This document shows, piece by piece, positions 56,425 to 64,000 of a stretch of DNA of 64,000 bases (its first letter is position 1; each line of letters begins with the position of its first letter). The notes below the pieces were generated by a model. It searched no databases. It was not told where the DNA came from and saw only the letters and a program-made list of their open reading frames with translations. Where the stretch lies: NCBI GenBank assembly GCA_025667525.1, contig CM046877.1, positions 297,348,364-297,412,363 on the forward strand, written 5' to 3'. The position numbers and the translations under genes were made by a program. The stretch comes from Glebionis coronaria (lineage: Eukaryota; Streptophyta; Magnoliopsida; Asterales; Asteraceae).

Positions 56425-57020
56425 TGAAATTATGATTTTGCTAGTTAAAAACTTCGTTTTTCTTGGTGTCTAATCGAATTGATATCCGGTTAAATGTGTG
56501 ACTCAGTTGTCTTTGGTGCATAAAAGAAAAGGTTTGGTTATCTATTTCTAATTAAAAGGTAAATGCGAATAGTAATAAAAATAAGCTAAAAACAATTAAC
56601 TAATAATGAAGGAGCAAAACAAATAATAAAACGTAAATTAAAACAAACAATTAATAAAAATAAAACTAAACGAAGAAATTAACGTTCGACTAAAAAATGA
56701 AATTAACTTAATGAAAAAGGAGAAAATAAAACTATGAGGGTACTTTAAAACTAAACGAGACAAAAACTAAAGCGGGTACTAAATAAAAGATAAAACTTAA
56801 ACTTTAGGAAAAAATACTAATACTAAAAATTGATGAAAAATTCAACTAAAATTATGTGTCTTTCAGAATTAAAATCGGAACAACTTTCAGATTAAACTAA
56901 ACAATTACGGAACAATATTAACAACTAAACTAGCTAGCAGGCAAGCTGCTCAAGCAGCCAAGCACATAGCTCAATTTGGCGCCAAAACAATCATGCATGC
57001 AGGCATGCATGTAGGTCATT

Positions 57021-57180
57021 TTATCGGAATGTTATAGCAAAAGGAAAACTGTCGGAATGTTTAAAGAAGTAAACTATCGGAATATATAAAAGATAAACTA
57101 TCGGAATGTGTAAAAAAAGGTAAACTATCCGAATACACAAACCCCTTTCCGATGATGGCAATCGGAATAAGGGTCGGAAA
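57021..57180 (-). repeat. TTCCG-core array in the G LTR
   Basis: About seven units with plus-strand core ACTATCGGAATGT (sense ACATTCCGATAGT), the first about 700 nt after TATA. Confidence 0.82.
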
Positions 57181-57846
57181 GTAAAACCCTAATCCAATGA
57201 AATGCAAATAAGCAAAGACCAAATAAGCACTTTATCAAAACTTTAACCAAAAAGATTTTAAGAAAAACTAAATAAGCCACAATTTAAAAAGTTTAAAAAC
57301 ACAAAATAAACTAAATATTAAAAATCAACTTTTTATTAAAATATTAATCTACCAAATCAACTTATTTATCTAAAAACTTAACCAAATCAACTTTAAGAAA
57401 AAACAAATAAGCCAAAATTTAAAAACTTTTAAAAACATTAAATAATCAAAATATTTAAAATCAACTTTTTATAAAAATATTAATCTACCAAACTAACTTA
57501 TTTAAAAATAAGAAAAACATAAAATAAGCAATAAGCACTATAATCTAAAACCATGAATCACATAAAAATGATAAGAATAAAAAGATAAGCACTTTAATAA
57601 AAAAATAAGCATAAAGATGAAAACTTGAAGATTAACCAAACAAGACAATAGATGTTTAAAACAAGAAGAGAAGAATGAGAATGATTATAAAAAGCTTGAA
57701 ATAAGATGAAGATTAAAGATTCAAAAGTACAAGATTAAAGATTAAAGATTAAGAAAACTTGAAAGAAAAGCTTAAGAACAATAAATCTAGAGAGAGAAAG
57801 TAATCTACTCCTACTCCTAAACTAATCTACTCCTAAAATGATTAAC

Positions 57847-57879
57847 ACCTCCTAATGACATATTAGGAGGGTTTATATA
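57847..57879 (-). promoter_or_regulatory. Core promoter of G: TATA box and hairpin
   Basis: On the minus strand CTATATAAA (57879-57871) then CCCTCCTAAT, a short loop and ATTAGGAGG (57870-57847). Confidence 0.78.
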
Positions 57880-58319
57880 GGAGGAGGAAAATGTGTTGGA
57901 GCTTTCTTCTTTCTTTCTTCTCGTCTCGACTCGATTTAAATTCTTTGTCTTTCTCGACGTCGTCTTGGGATTTGTCGATATAAATTTAACTCGTCTTATA
58001 ATTTTCTTCATTTATTAGACTTGAGTTCTTCGACTTCATTAAACTTCCGTCTTTAGACTTTTTCCCCGATAAATCTTCAGAATAGGCCTTGGACTTCCGT
58101 TCTTTTTGCACTCTTGATCTTTTGACTTCGTCTTTTCTCGATTTCTTCGATAAAAGCCCGTGAATGCCCGTGTTTTCTTCCTTTTTCATATTTCGGTCCT
58201 AAAACACAATAAAAACACAAACCACGCATAATTCCGACATTTACGACATAAAATACACGTTTTGGCTTGGTTATTATTATAATTAAGTGGTAAAAGGATG
58301 GGTGTTTTCACACCTATCA

Positions 58320-59754
58320 AGTGCTTATAAGCCAACTGGCTTATCGGCCTAATCAGTCCAAAATCTGTCTTCATTTGGCTAACTGGCCACTTGATTCACA
58401 AGGACTCAGCCTTGAGTTGTTCACAAAAGTTTCTTAAAACAAGCTTATAAACAAACCCTAATAATTTGGTAAACATTGGAACACTTTGACTTTTGGTCAA
58501 ATAAGCACAATTTGGCTTATTTTTAGAACAGCTTATCGGTACATGCAACAACTTACTTTTTGTGATAGGTGTCATTTTTCTTAGCTTATTATCATATTTG
58601 AGAAGTTACAGCTCTTGTGGTAGCTTATTTGCCTCTACAGCTTATTCTACTTGACTTTTTGTGATTTTTCTTTTTGATTATTCTTAGTTAAGCTATTAGT
58701 GAGCTTTTGCAAAAAGAATTAGCTTTTGAAACCCTCTAGAACTCAAACCCGACTATTTTGTCTTTTAGTGAAATTCTACTTTGCTGATTTCTGGCTTATA
58801 GGTTAAGCTTATTCAAAATTTCTTTTTACAGATCTCTTTAGTATCCCAAAAGAAGGTTGTGTGTTAAATTAGATCTTATGGCATTAGCTTATCGCTTATT
58901 GGGCTTATTGGCCCAATAAGAATAAGTGGTTGGTCATTTAAGCTGTGATAAGCTAATATTCAGCTTTTGGGCCTTTAGAGTTTTGTGCTTAAAATTGGAT
59001 TTTGATTCAGACTGGTGAATTTGGGCTTATTTTGTTGAGTTTGGTTTTTATTGGGCTAAAAAGCCCATTAAGCTTACTGTTTTGGTTTTTAGCCCATTTG
59101 GGGGCTCAATAGGGGTATTTTAATAATTTCACTTTCATTTTCTGATTATTTAGGTTAAAATAAACTAGTTTGCAAGTTTTTAGAAATTTTTAGAATTTTT
59201 GAATTTTTAATATTATTTTAATATTTAATTTTAGTTTTTAATCATTTTAAATAGTTTTAATTGGTTTTAAATTTTATAAAATTAGTTTTTAGTTTCATTA
59301 AGTCATTTTAGAGTTTTACAAATTAAAAAATCTTTATTTGGGCTTTTTATTAATTATTTTGAGTTTTAGGGCTTTAATTAGCATTTAAAAATTAATATTT
59401 AATTAAGTAAAAGGTTTGAAAAAGTTTTGATCACTTGTAAACTCTTATTACATTTTTAGTTACTTTTGGAAATTTTTTAGGAATTTTTAGAATTAATTTT
59501 TATTTTGTCATATTTTACGGTTTTACATTTTATCGTATTAGTGTAATTTTAACGTATCCGTCATTCTCATTTCTCATCTTTTATTTCTCTCATATTAATC
59601 TAGAATCTTTACGAATTATTCACACACAATAAACCTCCTTGGGAACGAACTTATTTGGGTCATTAGTGCACGGTTTTCCTAAACCATCGTACTTAATACT
59701 TACCGCATTTACGCTCTTTGTTTTCCTAAACAAGAGTGTATTTTACTTCAATCA
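58320..59754 (+). repeat. Probable 5' LTR of Athila H (3' part)
   Basis: About 1.4 kb between the end of G and the H primer site, without ORF. The 58320-59080 part is dense in GCTTAT/ATAAGC; the rest is A/T-rich. It ends CAATCA at 59754, 3 bases before the primer site. The LTR start is not seen, so G may be inserted in this LTR. Confidence 0.55.
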
Positions 59755-59757
59755 TTT

Positions 59758-59774
59758 TGGTGCCGCTGCGGGGA
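59758..59774 (+). other. Primer-binding site of Athila H
   Basis: TGGTGCCGCTGCGGGGA is close to the Asp-tRNA site used by C, with one base fewer. Confidence 0.78.
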
Positions 59775-60503
59775 GGTGTGTCGTGATTAATTTGAACAAT
59801 TTTGTTTTTAATATCTAACCATAAATAGTATTTGTGTTAAATAGAAATCTATTAACATGTATTATCGGTTTTTTCGTTTTTCTTTGTGAATTATTATTAC
59901 TATATTGTAAGTATCACAATCAATTCAAAATATCTCCAAAAGTGTGAAAGCACAACCTTAATTGGGATTTGATCTCCTAACTCTTGTATTCGAATCTCAA
60001 ACAAAAAGAAAAAGGCAAAAATAGATAAATACTTTCGTGAAGCTCGATTTTGAAAAATACGAACTTTAAGGTGAATAGATAGGCGACGTGCTATAAAGGC
60101 CGTTAAAGGGAAGCTAGGTACTTAAGTGCTTCGCACTACTTCACTCCCCCCGTTCACTTGTGATTATTTGATATTGAAGGCTAATCGAGGGTTTTGCCGC
60201 CAAAAGTATTATTACGTATCATATATATTTGCTTGGTTTCTTTGTGATTAAACCCTCTTGAACAATTTGGTTTTCACCAAAGTTCTAAAGTCAATCGAAG
60301 GCGTTCACTCCAGGTGATCATATTCATTCTTTGAGGCTTCTTTAATCAAGAGTTTGATTCGAGGAGAGATTTGGTAGATTGTTGTCTACAAATACACACA
60401 AAATCCAAAAAATTAAAAACAATCAAAAACACAAAAAAATTGAAAATAAACAAAACACCCAAAAGAATCTTCTTTTCTGACCTCCACGTTCTATGTCACG
60501 TTT
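59775..60503 (+). other. Leader of Athila H
   Basis: About 730 bp, no ORF supported, A/T-rich. Confidence 0.6.
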
Positions 60504-61678
60504 ATGCAAACTCGGAATCAAGCAAAACGAGCTCGCAAACGTCGTCAAAAGGAAGGAATCAAGAACCTTTGATTGAAGAAGAACCTCCAATTGTCGAACC
60601 CGTTGTAGAACCAATAGTCACCATGGCTAATCGTACTATGATGGAGTTGCTTCAAGCACCCACTGAGGGTTTTGGAGAAGCTATTGTGATTCCCGCCATC
60701 CTTGCGGAGAATTTCGAGATCAAGACGGGTTTAATGTCGATGCTACAAGCAAACAAGTTTCGCGGACATGAAAAAGACAACCTGTATTATCACATACGGA
60801 ATTTCAGTCGTCTCTCCGCAACAAGCAAGTTTAAGGATGTTCCACATGACGCCATTAAGATGATGTTGTTTCCATACTCGTTAGATGGACCCGCAAAATT
60901 TTGGCTCCAGAAAGAAACGCCAAATTGGATTTTGACATGGAATGATCTCGTCTCTAAGTTTGTGAACCAATTTTTCCCGCCATCTAAGACGACACATTTG
61001 AAAAATGAGATTTCAAGGTTTACACAACGTTCTAATGAAAGTTTTTCAATGGCATGGGAACGATTTAAGGAAATGTTACATGAATGTCCTCACCATGATT
61101 TTTCTGAATTGCATCAAATTGATACTTTTTATAATGGGCTTAATGGTCATGAACGAGATTATTTGAATGCCGTCGTGGGTGGTAATTCTTTGTGCAAAAC
61201 GACCGATGAAGCTTTAAAGATTATCGAGAATAGATCTAAGGTTTATAACCCTCGTAACACACCGAGTGTTGCCACTATGGTTTCATCGTCATCGTCTCGT
61301 AACATGAATGCCTTACATGATGAAGCAAATGAGGAAAATCGGTTTTTCTATAGATGTTTTACTCTTATGACACATTGGAAAGCACAAGATGCTTTGAATT
61401 CCGCATCGGTTAAAGCGGTTGAAAAGAGTTGTATATCTTGTGGTGGAGCTCATGATTTTTCCGAGTGCATTACCGCCGGTGGTAACACTCTGAGTGCTTA
61501 TGTAGCAACCGGAACTTACAACCAAAACGGCCAAGGTTCCCGCCCAAATCAAGCTCCCCAAAATCCAAATGTTAACAACTATCGAAACAACAATCAAAGT
61601 GGTTGTTATCAAGGCAATCAACGTAACTACAACAAGGGTAATTACCAAAGTGGGAACAATGGGCAAGTGCAAAATTAA
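60504..61678 (+). pseudogene. gag: Gag of Athila H
   Basis: The likely start is the ATG at 60504 (MQTRNQAKRARKRRQK), which slips by one base near 60560 into the long frame; that frame upstream of 60504 has no ATG and no family-like sequence, and its next Met is at 60623. The Retrotrans_gag core follows (ELLQAPTEGFGEAIVIP, KFWLQKETPNWILTW, FFPPSKTTHLKNEI, WERFKEMLHECPHHDF, TFYNGLNGHERDYLN), then a zinc knuckle CISCGGAHDFSEC and an Asn/Gln/Gly-rich end. The piece around FFYRCFTLMTHWKAQD does not look family-like and may be frame-shifted. The frame ends at 61678, where a different sequence begins, so protease and Pol are missing here. It is a different Athila subfamily from C and D. Confidence 0.85.
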
Positions 61679-61767
61679 AACCAAAGGGAAAGAAGTCTAT
61701 CTATTTTTCCTCTAACAAATTTATGTTCAATGAGAAACGTTGAGAGAGTTTCATACCAAGCCCTTGG
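61679..61767 (-). pseudogene. Fragment of a copia reverse transcriptase
   Basis: About 30 codons on the minus strand read KQAPRAWYETLSTFLIE and FVRGKIDRLL, the copia RT stretch after the LYGL motif. It abuts the broken end of the H gag in antisense orientation. Nothing else of this RT is present. Confidence 0.75.
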
Positions 61768-62886
61768 AGCTTGCTTCATGTGGAGTCCATTTTTATTGTG
61801 TATGGAGATGTGGTGCATGATACAAATTAGATACTCGTTGCCATTGGTATATTTTGTCGCCACTATTATATTTTCAAGACGCTGATGGGAGTTATTTAGC
61901 CGCTGACAGACGCGCTGACACGTGAAATCTAGCCGCTGACAAGTGTATTTAAGCCGCTGACAGCGTTATTCACAGCCACTGACAGTTTTTGGAGATGTTT
62001 TGGTTTGGAGTTTGATTTATTCAGAGCAACTAGTTCTTAAAGTTATAAAAGCCTCATTTTATTTCCACTGATTACAAAAAAAAGTTTTTATTATTTGTTT
62101 GAAGACGAAGTAGATTTTCACGGATTGGTTTTTTATCATATCTTAAAGTCGTGAACTTCCAATCACTGACTTTTAAGATAACTTGTTCGTGCTTTAAGTT
62201 GTGACAAAGGACTTGATAAAAAGGTAGCAAATGTACGAGATCTGTGTAATGGCGCTTTATGCTCGTATTTGCTATTATATGTGCCTCACTTTGTCAGCGC
62301 GAGGATTCTTTTTGTCAAGAGGCTTCTACTCATTAGTGCCGTGAGTTTTGGAGTTTACTCATTGATGAGTGAGTTTTGGAGTTGCGTGTTTAGTACAAGG
62401 TATAAAATATAAGTTCGGGTTATTCTACTTCATCATCAAGTAAGTCGTAATTAGGTTTCTTCATATGTGATCATTACATAAAGCCTACAGAATTTTAAGA
62501 TTCAAGAATGATTAGCACAATTTAAGGGGAAGCTAAATTGTTCATGTGTTAATCATTTACATGTAACATTAAGGTGAAGGTGTTTAGTACTGCTCATTAA
62601 TTTTACTACAACTTATGTGAGTTTCTATTGCTCAAATTCATTTAATTTCGTCTTGCTTTTCTTCATGGAGGGTAATTTGAGACATAGAAAACTTGTATTA
62701 GTAGTGTGGTATTATTTAGGTAGTGGTCGAAATCAAGGTTGCTTACATACAAGAGCCCTATTTGGATCATGTCAAAAAGGGGAAGAAGTCTACACAATGC
62801 AATCTGTTGATCCTTATTGTTATATATTCTACAAAAAAATATATGCTTAAGGGGAAGTGTTTTGACATCATCAACTAGGGGAAGAT
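61768..62886. other. Non-coding stretch before the right-hand LTR
   Basis: No ORF is supported (a 77-codon frame at 62617-62850 has no recognisable motif). It has a GCCGCTGACAG repeat cluster (61879-61985), a TTATAAAAG box at about 62043, and purine-rich AGGGGAAG runs at about 62525, 62851 and 62875. The last directly precedes the LTR at 62887, so this may be the 3' part of a copia element. Confidence 0.5.
61879..61985. repeat. GCCGCTGACAG repeat cluster
   Basis: Six irregular copies of (A)GCCGCTGACA(G) at about 61879, 61898, 61911, 61931, 61952 and 61974, spaced about 12-22 bp. Confidence 0.82.
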
Positions 62887-63326
62887 TGTTGGGTCAAAAA
62901 TGAGTTGATAAGTCAAAATAGAAAGACAGGGACTAAATTTGCCTATACCGAATTCTTCAAGCTAGTGGACAAAGTATCAAAGATAAGAATGAAGAATATC
63001 AGGACAAGTAAATAGGAGATTTGGTTTTTAATAGTTATCTTTTTTAACAGCTGTGGTTTGTAGTACATATAAACAAACCACCAGCCATAGGTTTTACATT
63101 ATTCCATCACTTACAATGTAACCTACAATGAAGTTTGATCTCTAGGCATGGGATTGAATGTAAACATGCCAAGAGTTGTTTGTGTTAATTATTAATGGAA
63201 ACACTTTGGGAAAATTCATCTTGTTAACATCTTGTTCATATTAATGTTCTATTCCACTATGTTTTATACATATGAACATTGATAATCCTAGATAGAATGG
63301 TTCTTAACCATTGAGTCTAATGATCA
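62887..63326 (+). repeat. Copia-type LTR (plus orientation)
   Basis: It starts TGTTGGGTCAAAAATG after a purine tract AGGGGAAGAT and is placed to end at GATCA (63326), where similarity to the inverted partner breaks. TATAAACAAACC at about 63069 could be its TATA box. Confidence 0.68.
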
Positions 63327-63666
63327 AACAAGAATAATGAGACAAAACAAGAATAATGAGATAAAATAAGAATAATAAAACAAGAAGGACTTATATGCAA
63401 AAAGAAAGATTTACAAGAATATTTGTTTCATTATTCTTGTTTTGTCTCACACGACACACGCTTTATGACTACATTGTGAATAATGGGAATGATAATTCAC
63501 GTAGGGTGTATGTGTTTATATACTACACATACCTCTTTCTACAAGAAATCTAATTACACTAGAAGTCCCTCCATCTTTTGCTACTAAGTCCTCCTTGTTG
63601 TATGAAAGGGCTCCATATTCTTGTAAATCTTTCTTTTTGCATATAAGTCCAATTGTGGAGTCCATT
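63327..63666. other. Spacer between inverted LTRs
   Basis: No ORF; it contains the middle and inner inverted arms and a TATA-like TATATACTACAC at about 63517. Confidence 0.65.
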
Positions 63667-64000
63667 TGATCGTTAGACTTAATGGTTAAGAACCATTATA
63701 TCTAGGATTATCAATGTTCATATGTATAAAACATAGCGGAATAGAACATTAATATGAACAAGATGTTAACAAGATGAATTTTCCCAAAGTGCTTGCATTA
63801 ATAATTAACACAAACAACTCTAGGCATGTATACATTGAATCCCATGCCTAGAGATCAAACTTTATTGTAGGTTACATTGTAAGTGATGGAATAATGTAAA
63901 ACCTACGGCTGGTGGTTTGTTTATATACTACAAACCACAGCTGTTACAAAAGATAATTATTAAAAACCAAATCTCCTATTTACTTGTCCTAATATTCTTC
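63667..64000 (-). repeat. Copia-type LTR (minus orientation, cut by window end)
   Basis: The reverse complement matches 62991-63326 closely. Its start in the element sense lies beyond 64000. Confidence 0.7.

Larger units (their letters stand above)
54050..58319 (-). mobile_element. Element G: non-autonomous Athila derivative with a Cys-rich ORF
   Basis: The 5' LTR is at 56425-58319, with an Asp-tRNA primer site, a short leader, a Cys-rich/acidic ORF (56175 to about 54600) and the start of an Athila-type 3' region. Nothing resembling Gag core, RT or integrase is between leader and 3' region, so it is non-autonomous. It is cut at 54049 by F; its 3' LTR should lie left of the window. Confidence 0.75.
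56425..58319 (-). repeat. 5' LTR of element G
   Basis: 1,895 bp. Outer end CACACCTATCA; inner end TGAAATTATG. Its outer part (57890-58319) is close to the D LTR (49800-50241). Confidence 0.85.
62991..64000. repeat. Large inverted repeat with nested smaller arms
   Basis: The outer arms are 62991-63326 and 63667-64000 (about 335 bp, highly similar, opening past the right edge). Middle arms: GGACTTATATGCAAAAAGAA at 63387 and its complement ending at 63650. Inner arms: CAAGAATAATGAGACAAAAC at about 63327-63346 and its complement at about 63424-63450. Confidence 0.85.

Noticed and set aside
62617..62850. 77-codon ORF upstream of the right-hand LTR
   Set aside because: No motif or homology recognised; length is compatible with chance in A/T-rich DNA.
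1..64000. Host genes, tRNA, rRNA, telomere or simple centromere repeats
   Set aside because: Nothing with a supported host coding frame, tRNA fold or telomere repeat was seen; all substantial ORFs belong to retroelements.

Overview
This window contains only nested plant transposable elements. I recognise no host gene, tRNA, rRNA or CRISPR array. The LTR elements carry plant-type primer sites (initiator-Met and Asp tRNA) and belong to Athila and Tekay/Del (Ty3/gypsy) and SIRE-like (Ty1/copia) lineages. Several proteins look like ones I remember from composite (Asteraceae) genomes such as Tanacetum; that family assignment is from memory and is not proven by the sequence. The setting is probably heterochromatic or pericentromeric.

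The layout resolves into a nest of elements using LTR ends and 5-bp target-site duplications (TSDs). The outermost readable host is H, a plus-strand Athila (LTR end, primer site and gag, 58320-61678). G lies against it, a minus-strand non-autonomous Athila derivative (54050-58319). F, a plus-strand Athila of which only the 3' end is visible (50242-54049), sits in G. D, a minus-strand Athila (14451-50241, continuing left of the window), sits in F. D's gag is split by three insertions: E, a Tekay/Del chromovirus (37382-48212, TSD gtttc); B, a plus-strand gag-only element (16508-36853, TSD aaaag); and A, a minus-strand relative of B (1-14450, left end outside the window). A is broken by a SIRE-like copia element (2542-11714, TSD agagt). 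B is broken by C, a complete Athila (19170-30339, TSD attgt). Both of these innermost insertions fall inside the same Gag-like ORF of the A/B family.

A and B appear to be non-autonomous. They have short LTRs, a Met-type primer site, a leader of about 2.2 kb, one ORF of about 727 codons (coiled coil, Cys/His cluster, no protease, RT or integrase) and a downstream array of about 150-bp palindrome-rich units. They would depend on enzymes from a copia element.

Two features stand out. (1) LTRs of A, B, D, F and G, although from different lineages, share a core promoter of a TATA box followed at once by a CCTCCTAA...TTAGGAGG hairpin. About 440-700 nt downstream of TATA, in the sense strand, A, C, D, F and G carry irregular arrays of the core TTCCG; B has a different array (TTGCGAC) in the same slot. 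(2) The copia element carries four copies of a nested-hairpin module (arms of the type GCGGTACCTTA): one in each LTR, one inside the gag reading frame and one near the 3' end, with pair-preserving changes.

The right end (61679-64000) holds an antisense copia RT fragment, a GCCGCTGACAG repeat cluster, a copia-type LTR and its inverted partner, with several smaller inverted repeats between them. Most coding regions are decayed, by premature stops (many explicable as C-to-T changes) and by single-base frameshifts.
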